64,000 nucleotides of DNA. Origin: Nelumbo lutea (taxonomy: Eukaryota; Streptophyta; Magnoliopsida; Proteales; Nelumbonaceae). This document shows, in pieces, positions 36,363 through 46,773 of the stretch (positions are counted from its first letter, which is position 1; every line of letters starts with the position of its first letter). The notes under the pieces were generated by a model. That model was not told the origin of the DNA and searched no databases. It was given only the letters and a program-made list of their open reading frames with translations. Location: NCBI GenBank assembly GCA_022828595.1, contig JAKGHH010000001.1, positions 75,450,401-75,514,400 on the forward strand. Reading direction: 5' to 3'. The position numbers were made by a program, and so were the translations under genes.

Positions 36363-37574
36363 AACCCCTCACACTTAAACTCTTGTCCATCCTCGGGCAA
36401 GACAAAACTCAATACAAAATTAAAACAAAAACAAGCTAACTAAAAGATTGTTTTGGATTTTTCTCAATAGGGTATTTGTTCTCCCGCGTGCCTTGATCAG
36501 TATTCATTATCCTTCCCTTCATCCACTTCTTTTCCTCTTTAACTTGGCAAAGAATAATCTTAAATCGCCAATCCTCATGTCCCCAAGTGAAATCGACAAT
36601 CAAGGGAAACATGCATCTCTTCGCATGAATAATTTAGGACTAGAGTAAGCCCTCTTTGTTTTCATAATCACATGCAGCAAGATTCAAAAATACCCTCTTA
36701 CAATTTTTCAGAACAAAACAAAAAATGTTATTACCATAAGCTTGCTTATGTGTCACATCTCCACCACTTATCATGAGTCCAATGCATTAAAAGGTGGATT
36801 AGGGTTTGAGATCTAAGGATGAGTGCATTTTATGCTCCATCTCACCCTTTTATTATTCTTTTAGTGTGAGTGCATTTTATGTTTCATCTCACACTAGCTC
36901 TTTTTTTTCTTTCGATGTGAGTGCTTTTTATGCTCCATCTCACACGAGTTTTTTTTTCTTTTTTTCTTTTTGTTGGATAACACGTTCCAATACATGAACT
37001 CATTATCATGGTCTCAACATGCCTACCAAAACAAGTTCTGCAATAATCAAACCATATTTGTCCGTTAGAAACCAAATGCTCACAAGGATCAAATCTATAT
37101 TGCATCTTGCCCGTTGATCATTCAAACTACTGAGATACCTTCTATAGCCAACAATTTCAGCTATATTTTCTTGCATCCTTTCCTGTTTATCCCACCTAAG
37201 CACATGATTTAGGGTGGTTTGCAATCATTCAAAAACAAGTCTCTAAGGAGCAGAAAATTCAAAAGGAAAGGTTAAAAAGTGATGATCAAAGCATGCTAGG
37301 GTCCGAAACAAATTTGTTTATCAAACCCTTAATTCTCCCCCACACTTAAGATATACATTGTCCTCAATGTATGCATAACAAGAACAATGAGAGAGATTTG
37401 AGAGGACTTTCCTTAATGCCTCGTTGAGATCCTGTAGATGTGAGCTACGAAAAAAAGCACACTCATAAAAAAAAAAAAAAAAAAAAAAAACTGAACAAAA
37501 CAAACAACTAAATTTAATGGGTTGCCTCCCACAAGCGCTCGTTTTAAGTCGTGAGCTTGACTTTCACCTTGCCT

Positions 37575-37790
37575 TCATGGCAGTTTCAAGGAGAGAATGG
37601 ACCCATGGTGGATGGATTGTTCTCCTTCAATGTAATGCTTCAACCGCTGTCCATTAAGCTTGAATGTACTCCCATCATCATTATGTATTTCAATCGCTCC
37701 ATGAGGGAATACTTTAGCCCCTTTAAAGGGTCCACCCCACTTGGTTTTTAACTTCCTATGTTTCCCCCTTTCATCCTTCATAGGTGGGTT
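37575..37790 (-). pseudogene. Gypsy integrase C-terminal fragment
   Basis: Minus-strand reading KLKTKWGGPF, KVFPHGAIEI and FKLNGQRLKHYIEG is the conserved C-terminal tail of plant Ty3/gypsy integrases. The frame is open to its stop, but no catalytic core precedes it. Confidence 0.8.
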
Positions 37791-37829
37791 TAAACCTGGA
37801 ATAGGGACCTGCACAATAGATGGGAGGGG

Positions 37830-37994
37830 TTTTATGCTAAGTAGTTGATTGTTTTTAGGAAAAGTTGTTATGTTTAAATCTATAAATTTCAGCAGTCTAA
37901 TGTATTTTTGATTGTGCTTCAATAAAAGGTATTCAGTTTATTCTCCAAATATCAGTATTTTCCTTAATCAATTTCTGATCTTTTTGTGTTAACA
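37830..37994 (+). mobile_element. Truncated copy of the copia LTR found at 41938
   Basis: Matches the right 60% of 41938-42214, ending GTGTTAACA, and shares the downstream flank too. It is therefore a duplicate of the LTR-plus-flank, not the element's own 5' LTR. Confidence 0.75.
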
Positions 37995-38032
37995 TGTTGG
38001 TTCAACCCAAATACATATTTGAATTTCACTAA

Positions 38033-38116
38033 GGCTGTATTTGGTTTAAAAGAAAAGGTACATATACAAACCTCGTGTAGATTTCTCTAACTTTTCTTTC
38101 AAATCAAAACACAACC
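38033..38116. mobile_element. 84-bp MITE with TAA target duplication, left copy
   Basis: Ends GGCTGTATTTGGTTT and the inverse of CAAAACACAACC, flanked by TAA at 38030-38032 and 38117-38119. The same insertion is present at 42253-42336 in the right duplicate. Confidence 0.7.
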
Positions 38117-38301
38117 TAAAGAAATCAGAAAGAGAAAAGAGAAAGTTGTCTATCAATGAAAATATTTCAAGTATTTGACCAAAATGGGTATACATAATCC
38201 AACCTAACCCAACCCTTGTTAACTCAGAGTGTTGCTTAAATTATTTTTAGCCGGCCACTAAATGTGTATGTGATTTGTACTTAGTCTACTTACTTTCATT
38301 G

Positions 38302-39219
38302 GAAAATTCATTCTCTGCACCCGTGGGTGCACTGGATGAGTGTTAACCATGAGTTAACGAAAGTTTTCTCCATTATTAATAATTTGACTGGTTGAACTGG
38401 CTATTGTTGACTCTCCTCTATCGAATCAAACATTCATGGCAACTCAGTGCACACCAGCATAGTGAATGGGTAATCCACTTGCAGCGGGAAAAATCCACCA
38501 TCCCTTCGCTTTCATCGGATGACAAGAACTCCGGTGAGAAGAAAGAAGGGGAAGAAGAAAAGAGAGAGAGATGGAATGCACATGTTGAAGTAGAGCTATT
38601 TGCAGAGTTATTTGCAGCGTTGCACATGTTGAAGTAGAGCTCTCTAGTGCCAGGAAAGCCAAAAGCAAGTCAGCCATTACAGATGAAGAAACCCTACACT
38701 CGGAAACTCCTCGACAAAGATCCCCCGACCCCAACAAGTCTCCGTCTCTTCCCAAGATTACTACCCAGTTCCGCCACTAACTCCTACCATCGCCTCGGCA
38801 GCGATAGCTAGAAAACCCCTGCAGCCCATGTCGACCTTCGATTCCTCCATGGCTCTGACGCTGGTGATGCTCTTGATGGCTCTGTTCTTCATGGGTTTCT
38901 TTTCCATCTACATCCGCCGCTTCGCGGAGGAGAACGCCTTGGAACTTTGTCAAGAAAAAGAATAGAGAGGAGATAAAGAGGAAAGGAGAAGAAAAGAAGA
39001 AGAATATGTCGTCGTCAAAGCTCTATCACCATCAATGACTTGTTAGAGTTCTATCGCCACTGATGGAGGAAGGGTTTGGTGTAAGGGGTAGGTTCGGTGG
39101 AAAGAAATCGAAGAAAGGAATCGAAGAAATGGGGCCTTTTGTTTGTGTTCCAAACCAGTTCTCGTGGACACAAACCGGTTCGTGTCCATGTGAACCGCTT
39201 GATTGAATCGACCAAGCCA
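38302..39219. mobile_element. Pack-MULE, left copy, right end lost
   Basis: The left TIR GAAAATTCATTCTCTGCACC follows CTTTCATTG (38293-38301), as in the complete copy at 42504. The body matches that copy to ...CCAAGCCA and then switches to 81-bp satellite. The right TIR is missing. Confidence 0.75.
38828..38965 (+). pseudogene. Captured ATL-type RING-H2 ligase fragment (membrane segment only), left copy
   Basis: A 45-codon frame reads MSTFDSSMALTLVM..., FFMGFFSIYIRRFAEE and stops at TAG. The run MALTLVMLLMALFFMGFFSI is the single membrane-spanning segment and the following basic/acidic stretch is the juxtamembrane region of plant ATL E3 ubiquitin ligases. The GLD region and the RING-H2 finger are absent. 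The frame can be read backwards for about 20 further codons (AAIARKPLQP), so capture began upstream. Confidence 0.65.
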
Positions 39220-39388
39220 ATGGTATGTGGGGCCCACCTTGGAAAATGAATGTGGGTCCCACATTAGGTATTATGTGAGACCCACCTTGTAAAATGAATG
39301 TGGACCCCACATGCATATTCCCCAATGGCATATGGGGCCCACCTTGTAAAATGTATGTGGGCCCCACATACATGTCCACATATGGACT
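39220..39388. repeat. Two units of the 81-bp satellite, left copy
   Basis: Same sequence as the start of the main array at 44131 (gtggggcccaccttggaaaatg...attaggtattatgtg). It ends in ccacatatgg, where copia integrase sequence begins. Confidence 0.85.
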
Positions 39389-41950
39389 TCCTTTCAAAAA
39401 CTCGTCAAATTGTAGATTCACTTTGTTCGAATTAGTTCATACTGATCTGATGGGGCCAACAAGAACAACAAGTTACAGCGGTTATCATTTCGCCATGGTG
39501 TTGGTAGACAATCATTCCAGGTATACCTGGATATATTTCTTAAAAGAGAAGAGTGAAGCATTATCTAAGTTCATTGAATTCAATAAGGTTGTAGAAAAGG
39601 AATTTGGACAGAAAATCAAATGTTTGAGGAGTGATAATGGTGTTGAATTCATGTCAACTGATTTCTTTCAATATCGTGATAGCAATGGTATTCAACGGCA
39701 GATGACGTGTCCAAACACCCCTCAGCAAAATGGGGTTGCAGAAAGGAAGTTGGCACATCTTACATCAATCAGTCTCTCATGGCTACATGAGAAAAATCTT
39801 CCTAGAGAGCTTTGGGCAGAAGCAATTCAATGTGCATGCCATGTGATAAATAGGCTACCTCCTTGGCCAAGTAAAGAAAAGGCTCCATTTGAGATAATGT
39901 ATAATGTGAAACCAAATGTGAACTACTTTTGGGTGTTTGGTTCTATTTGTTATGTTCATATTCCTAAAACTAACCAAACCAAATTTGATCTGAAAGCAAA
40001 GAAGTGTTATTTTGTTGGCTATGACTCATGCAGAAAAGGATGGAGGTGCATGGATCCAAAGAAGAAGAAATTTGTCACATCTAGAGATGTCGTATTTGAT
40101 GAGGTGTCATATTGGTATCCAGCTCAAAAATTAATTGTTCAAAATATAGATTTTGATCATGATCAAGATAATATGGAACTGTTTCCTGAAACTAACACAC
40201 AAACATCTGATAATAGTGATCCTAGTCAACAAAGAAGTGATGAGTCTCCAGCTTCTTCAAGTTCAAACAATGGTGAGCAAGCAACTAGAAGATCAACAAG
40301 GGAGAAAAGACAACCAGCCTACCTCAAAGATTATGTGCAGCTCAATCATTGTACTGTGACAAGTTGCTTGTTTATGGGAGCATTAACAGAAGAAGAACCA
40401 GCATGTTATGAAGAAGCAAAGGGCTGTCTAGAATGGGAAGCAGCAATGCAAGAAGAAATTGAAACCTTAAAGAAAAATGAGACATGGGAGTTTGTGCCTA
40501 AGCCAGAAAATTGCACTCTAGTCACCTGCAAATGGGTTTATCAATTGAAGAAGAAATCAGATGGCACAATTGACAAATTCAAAGCTCGTCTAGTTGCTCG
40601 TGGCTTTTCTCAAAGCTATGGGTTGGATTATGAGGAGACCTTCAGTCCCGTGGCAAAAATGGTTTCCGTGAGGTCAATTGTTTCACTTGCTGCTTTTAGA
40701 AATTGGAGGTTATGGCAACTTGATGTAAAGAACACAATTCTTTATGGTGAATTAGACCGTGAGGTGTTCATGGAACAACCCAAAGGATTCATCTCCAAGC
40801 AATTTTCTCAACATGTCTGCTGATTGAAAAATGCATTGTATGGCCTTAAACAAGCACCACGTGCTTGGTATGGTAAAGTTGCTCAATACTTCATTTTTAG
40901 TGGATTTAAAGTTGCTAATTCAGATTCTAGTTTATTTGTAAAATTAGAATGAAATATGCATTTGTTGGTTTTACTATACGTGGGTGACATGATAATCATT
41001 GGAGATGATGATGCTGGAATTTCTCAATTAAGGAACAATTTGTCAACCCGATTTGAAATGAAAATTTTGGGTGAGATTGGATGTTTTCTTGGGCTAGAAG
41101 TGGAGAAATCATATCAAGGATATTTTATATCTCAAAGACAATATGCAAAGAGTCTCTTGGAGCGTTTTGGAATGGGGGAGTCAAGAGAAATGGCTACTCC
41201 CATGGAGCCATATCTCAAGTTCAAGAAAGAGGAATGAGAGCTATTGAAAGATGTTAGACGGTTTCGACAACTTCTTGGTAGTTTAATCTACTTAACTATC
41301 ACAATACCAGAAATTGCATATTCTGTAGATTTTATTTCTCAGTTTATGCAAAATCCAAGAACTCATCATTTAGATGCTGCCAAAAGGATTTTGCGATATG
41401 TAAGGGTTCGCTTGCTTATGGTCTTATGTACATGAAAGGAAGTGATTTTATCTTAAGAGGATTCACTAATGCAGATTGGGTAGGTGATGTAGTCGATCGT
41501 CGTTCAACTTCAAGGTACTATTTCAGTCTTGGTTCAGCTAATGTTTCATGGTGTAGTAAGAAACAATCAACTGTTGCTTTATCTAGTACTGAAGCTGAAT
41601 ATATAGCTGCAACAATGGCTGCACAAGAATGCATTTGGTTGAAGTGTTTGATGGAAGATATTTTTTCTAAGGTTGATTATGCTGTACAGATTTATTGTGA
41701 CAATGAGAGTGATATCAGATTTGCTTCGAGTCCAGTTTTTCATGGGCGAACAAAGCATATTGAAGTTCATCACCACTTTGTTCGTGAAAAAGTGTTGAAT
41801 CAAGAAATTGAGCTGCAAAGAATTCCTACTTACAATCAAGTAGTAGATATATTTACAAAGGCTTTAGCAAAAACAAAATTTAAAAACTTTAGAGCTGCAC
41901 TTGGAGTTGTAGATGGTAAGCATGCACTAAGGGGGAGTGTTACAAATTAG
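39388..41950 (+). pseudogene. Ty1/copia integrase, reverse transcriptase and RNase H, decayed
   Basis: The plus-strand order integrase-RT-RNase H is that of Ty1/copia. Integrase keeps HTDLMGP, RSDNGVEF and NGVAERK (D, D, E). RT has KWVYQLKKKSDG, KARLVARGFSQ, DYEETFSPVAKM, QLDVKN and LYGLKQAPRAW. RNase H has NADW, STEAEYIA and YCDNES. Damage: TGA at 40821, 40950 and 41235, a one-base loss near 41405, and YVDD changed to YVGD. gag, protease and the integrase N-terminus are missing, cut at the satellite junction. Confidence 0.9.
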
Positions 41951-42214
41951 TGCATCTTACTTAGTTAAATTTCTGTTGCTATTTCTTTGGCATAGACTAA
42001 GTCAGTATGAGCTGTCAAATAAAAGAATAGTTACTCTGCGGTGATAGATTTTTATGCTAAGTAGTTGATTGTTTTTAGGAAAAGTTGTTATGTTTAAATC
42101 TATAAATTTCAACAGTCTAATGTATTTCTTATTGTGCTTCAATATAAGGTATTCAGTTTATTCTCCAAATATCAATATTTCCCTTAATCAATTTCTGCTC
42201 TTTCTGTGTTAACA
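41938..42214 (+). mobile_element. 3' LTR of the copia element
   Basis: Follows the polypurine tract CTAAGGGGGAG. It begins TGTTACAAATTAG and ends TGTGTTAACA, with TGTTA/TAACA inverted tips, 277 bp. The coding frame ends at TAG (41948-41950), just inside the LTR. Confidence 0.8.
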
Positions 42215-42252
42215 TGTTGGTTCAACCCAAATACAATTTTGAATTTCACTAA

Positions 42253-42336
42253 GGCTGTATTTAGTTTGAAAGAAAAGGTACATATACAAACGCCGTGTAG
42301 ATTTCTCTAACTTTTCTTTCAAATCAAAACACGACC
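42253..42336. mobile_element. 84-bp MITE, right copy
   Basis: Duplicate of 38033-38116, with TAA on both sides. Confidence 0.7.
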
Positions 42337-42503
42337 TAAAGAAATTAGAAAGAGAAAAGAGAAAGTTGTCTATCAATGAAAATATTCCAAGTATTTGACC
42401 AAAATGAGTACACATAATCCAACCTAACCCAACCCTTGTTAACTCAGAGTGTTGTTTAAATCATTTTTAGCCCGCCACTAAATGTGTCTACTTACTTTCA
42501 TTG

Positions 42504-43515
42504 GAAAACGCATTCTCTGCACCCGTGGGTGCACTGGACGAGTGTTAACCATGAAAAGTTTTCTCCATTATTAATAATTTGACTGGTTGAACTGGCTATT
42601 GTTGACTCTCCTCTATCGAATCAAACATTCATGGCAACTCAGTGCACACCAGCGTCGTGAACGGGTAATCCACCTGTAGCGGAAAAAATCCACCATCCCT
42701 TCGCTTTCATCGGATGACAAGAACTCCGGTGAGAAGAAAGAAGGGGAAGAAGAAAAGAGAGAGAGATGGAATGCACATGTTGAAGTAGAGCTATTTGTAG
42801 AGTTATTTGCAGCGTTGCACATGTTGAAGTAGAGCTCTCTGGTGCCAAGAAAGCCAAAAGCAAGTCAGCCATTACAGATGAAGAAACCCTACACCCGGAA
42901 ACTCCTCAACAGAGATCCCCCGACCCCAACAAGTCTCCGTCTCTTCCCAAGATTACTACCCAGTCCCGCCACTAACCCCTACCATCGCCTCGGCAGCGAT
43001 AGCTAGAAAACCCCTGCAACCCATGTCGACCTTCGATTCCTTCATGGCTCTGACGCTGGTGATGCTCTTGACGGCTCTGTTCTTCATGGGTTTCTTTTCC
43101 GTCTACATCCGTCACTTCGCGGAGGAGAACACCTTGGAACTTTGTCGAGAAGAAGAATAGAGAGAAGATGAAGAGGAAAGGAGAAGAAGAGAAGAAGAAT
43201 ATGTCGTCTCCAGAGCTCTGTCACCATCAATGACTCGTCAGAGTTCTATCGCCATTGATGGAGGAAGGGTTTGGTGTATGGGTCGGGTTCGATGGAAAGA
43301 AATCGAAGAAATGAATCGAAGAAATGGGGCCTTTTGTTTGTGTTCCAAACCAGTTCTCGTGGATACAAACCGGTTCGTGGCCATGTGAATTGCTTGATTG
43401 AATCGGCCAGGCCACGTTAATGCTCGCGCCTTAACATTGGCCTAGTCGACGTGTCATTTTGCCATTCGCGAGTGCACTCGTCGAGTACACCCACGGGTGC
43501 ATAGAACTCGGTCTC
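42504..43515. mobile_element. Complete Pack-MULE (Mutator-like element carrying a host gene fragment)
   Basis: A 9-bp target duplication CTTTCATTG is perfect (42495-42503 and 43516-43524), the Mutator signature. TIRs start GAAAACGCATTCTCTGCACC and, inverted from the right, GAGACCGAGTTCTATGCACC, continuing CGTGGGTG.ACT.GACGAGTG. The 1012-bp interior contains an ATL gene fragment and other coding-like blocks but no transposase. A related TIR pair occurs at 49371-49768. Confidence 0.85.
43023..43160 (+). pseudogene. Captured ATL-type RING-H2 ligase fragment, right copy
   Basis: 45 codons with FFMGFFSVYIRHFAEENT, ending at TAG. Relative to the left copy it has S7F, M17T, I27V, R31H and A37T among its changes. 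An in-frame ATG, membrane segment and stop exist, but the RING finger does not. Upstream, MKKPYTRKLL at about 42879 is open in a different frame. Confidence 0.65.
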
Positions 43516-43559
43516 CTTTCATTGGTTCACAATTCATAATATGCGTGATGGTGCGTGAT

Positions 43560-43930
43560 CTAGATACTCCTAGTTAGAGGGCAGCTCGGTCGTCGTTCGC
43601 CTAACTGACCGGTTGAACTGCAAGAAACAAGGTTCAAAGGACCCGGGGTGGTCGCTCCGATGCTTAAGTTTTAGTTGATGTATGCAAGCTGAAAGCTTGT
43701 GAGAGTAATAGCTAGAATGCACTAAATCGCACGTACCTTGTGCTATGGGGGTAGGGGCCCTTATATAAGTGAGTTGTCGTGGGTCTCAAGAAATGCCTCC
43801 GAGATCCTCGGCCCACACTGTTAGGAGTCCGTTCCACACCGGTAGGTGGATATCGTGTTAGCCAATAAGGCTTATCGTGTCCATCCGATCCAGGTGGGAT
43901 GAGAATAAGACCTTCTAGGCTTTTCCTGTT
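43560..43930 (-). mobile_element. Tat-type gypsy LTR fragment
   Basis: ggtcgctccgatgcttaagtt, gtaccttgtgctatgggggtagg and a minus-strand TTATATAAGGGCCCC TATA region match the layout of the LTRs at 7138 and 51446. Ends are not preserved. Confidence 0.55.
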
Positions 43931-44130
43931 TGGCAATAGAAAGATATATTTGGGAAAAGCTCCAGCCCATAAAGGACGCCAGAAGCCCGAATTTTGGCTT
44001 TTTTAGGAAGCTTCAAATGAAGCTTTTACGATCTTTTAGTGCCCCGTCTTCTTCGAACGTGTGGTACGATGCACACGCTTGGAAGAAAATGGGTTATCTT
44101 TCCACAAAAATTATTTGAATGTGTAAGTGA

Positions 44131-45838
44131 GACCTACCAATGATATGTGGGGCCCACCTTGGAAAATGAATGTGGGGCCCACATTAGGTATTATGTGGGA
44201 CCCACCTTGTAAGATGTATGTGGGCCCCACAAGCATGTCCACACATGGATCCACATGCATATCCCCCAATGGCATATGGCACCCACCTTGTAAAATGTAT
44301 GTGGGCCCCACATGCATGTCGCACATGGACCCACATGCCTATCCACCAATGGCATATGGGGCCCACCTTGTAAAATGTGTGTGGGCCCCACATACATGTC
44401 CACATATGGATCCACATGCATGTCCTCCAATGGCATGTGGGGCCCACCTTGAAGAATGCATGTGGGCCCCACATACATGTCCACCAATGGAATATGGGCC
44501 CACTTTGAAAATTGTATGTGGGCCCCACATTAATGTCCACACATGGACCCACATGCATGTCCACCAATGGGATGTGAGGCCCATCTTGTAAACTATATGT
44601 GGGCCCCATATACATGTCCATGCATGGACCCCATATGCATGACCACCAATGGTATGTCGGGCTTACCTTGTAAAGTGTAGGTGGGCCCCACATACATGTC
44701 GACACATTGATTCCCACATGCATGTCCACCAATGGTATGTCAGTAACACTCTGTAAAATGTAAATGGGCCCCACATACATGTCCACACATGGACCCACAT
44801 GCATGTCCACCAAGGGATGTGGGGCCCACATTAGGTATTATGTGGGACCCACTTTGTAAAATGTATGTGCACCCCACAAGCATGTCCACACATGGATCCA
44901 CATGCATATCCCGCAATGGCATATGGGGCCCACCTTGTAAAATGTATGTGGGCCCTGCATGCATGTCCACACATGGACCCACATGCATATCCACCAATGG
45001 CATATGGGGCCCACCTTGTAAAATGTATGTGGGCCCCACATAACATGTCAACACATGCATGCATGTCCACCAATGGCATGTGGAGCCCACCTTGAAAAAT
45101 GCATGTGGGCCCCACATACATGTCCACCAATGGGATGTGGGACCCACATTGTAAAATGTATGTGGGCCCCACATGCATGTCCACACATGGACCTCACATG
45201 CATATCCACCATTGGGATGTGGGGCCCACCTTATAAACTATATGTGCACCTCACATGCATGTCCACCAATAGGATGTGGGGCCCACCTTGTAAACTGCAT
45301 GTGGGCTCCACATACATGTCCACCAATGGGATGTGGGCCCACCTTGAAAATTGTATATGGGCCCCACATAAATGTCCACACATGGACCCCACGTGCATGT
45401 CCACCAATGGGATGTGGGGCCCACCTTGTAAACTATATGTGGGCCTCACATACATGTCCATGCATGGACCCCATATGCATGACCACCAATGGTATGTCGG
45501 GCTTACCTTGTAAAATGTAGGTGGGCCCCACATATATGTCGACACATTGATCTCACATGCATGTCCACCAATGGTATGTTAGTACCACCCTATAAAATGT
45601 ATGTGGGCCCCATATATATATCTACACATGGACCCATATGCATGTTTACCAATGGGATGTGGGGCCCACCTTATAAACTGTATGTGGGCCCCATATACAT
45701 GTCCACACATGGACCCCACATAAATGTCCACTAATGATATATCGGGCCCACCTTGTAAAATGTATATCGGCCCCACAAAAATGTCCATCAATAGTATGTC
45801 GGTCCCACCTTAGAAAATATATGAGTCTCACGTGTTAA
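44131..45838. repeat. 81-bp GC-rich satellite array, about 20 units
   Basis: The unit is about 81 bp and carries GGGGCCCACCTTGTAAAATG, GTGGGCCCCACATACATGTC and ccaatgg(c/g)atgtgg. Some units are shortened to about 57 bp, and the opening block (gtattatgtggga) recurs at about 44831. The unit is a multiple of three, so long open frames appear on both strands with no sign of a real protein. Divergence rises toward 45838. Confidence 0.9.
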
Positions 45839-46720
45839 ATTAAAAGTTTGTTAGCCCACACACAAGACATTCACATTACCAAACGTCTTCTAACTTTTAT
45901 ACTTTTTTGTTTGTGAAATCTTTACAAAAATTCACCGTCTTTTAACATCAGATCGTCTGTCTGAAAAAGACTTGGCAAATAGCACAATGTCAAATATGTT
46001 TCTCTAACATGTCACTTTATCATTGTTCCAATGGCATTAGAATTACATTGCACAATTTCCAAAGAATTCACTATGAATATGAATCTTAATTAAATGGGAT
46101 TCGGTGGGTTGTATTTATCATATTAAGATGACAGCTTAATGATGATACCTAGGAATTCAAATGGCAAATGTTTATTGTGTTTTTAAAGAGTCGTTGGTTC
46201 AAATTTTATTTTCAATATGTTTTATCTACGATAAACAATATGAAAGTGACTTTTAAGTCATTTTGTTGATAAAATATAATATTTTGATTTTTTATTTAAA
46301 ATATTAATACTACGCAACCTCCATAAGAATCCAAATTGGATTGGAATTCAAATATAAACCAATCAAATTTACATCTACTTCTGTATCAATCGGACTCGTT
46401 TTACCTACTGACATTTGATGATGTGCATGATTCTTTTCTCTTTCTTTCTTTCTTTCTTTTTTTTGTATTAATTTTTCTTATGATTTTTTTTGGGTAATAA
46501 TTTTTTCTTATGATAATAAACATAGAAATCATCCATTTCTTTGTATTCTCTATTATATTTCAATATCACATGTGAACACCAGACCAATATCATCCCAGCT
46601 ACCTGTTCACAAATTGTAATATGTTATACACATTCACTATTTCGTTAATTAATTAATATCTGATACGACTGTGATGCAACGGAAATACCATCTTTCCATT
46701 AAAAACAAGAGGAATTGAAT
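45839..46720. other. AT-rich upstream region of the GPPS small-subunit gene
   Basis: No transposon ends were recognised. A tttctttctttcttt run lies at 46439-46461. I see no convincing TATA box close to the gene. Confidence 0.45.
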
Positions 46721-46748
46721 CTTCTCCTTCTCTCTCTCTCTCTCTCTT
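46721..46748 (+). promoter_or_regulatory. CT-rich Y-patch-like tract in the presumed leader
   Basis: CTTCTCCTTCTCTCTCTCTC runs to 26 bp before the ATG. Pyrimidine patches are common in plant core promoters and leaders. Its role here is inferred. Confidence 0.5.
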
Positions 46749-46773
46749 GGTTGATTCCTTTGTTATTCCGGCA

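Larger units (their letters stand above)
34878..37829 (-). mobile_element. 3' part of a second type of Ty3/gypsy element
   Basis: Minus-strand order: integrase C-terminus, a GCGCTTGTGGGAGGCAACCC motif common downstream of pol in Athila/Tat-type elements, two polypurine-like stretches, and the LTR. The upstream three quarters are missing. At 37830 it switches to copia LTR sequence. Confidence 0.8.

Noticed and set aside
37830..43414. The two ~1.4-kb direct repeats as LTRs of one large retrotransposon
   Set aside because: Their inner structure is a 277-bp LTR plus genomic flank, a MITE and a Pack-MULE with its own 9-bp duplication, and the homology starts inside the LTR, so they are a segmental duplication.
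44127..45791. Long open frames of 80-215 codons on both strands
   Set aside because: They come from an 81-bp tandem repeat with a unit divisible by three and few stops; all contain the same Cys/His/Pro or Gly/Pro repeats and no start context or domain.
46747..46773. Nine extra N-terminal codons on the GPPS small subunit
   Set aside because: They begin at TTG, unlikely in a plant nuclear gene; the ATG at 46774 has good context.
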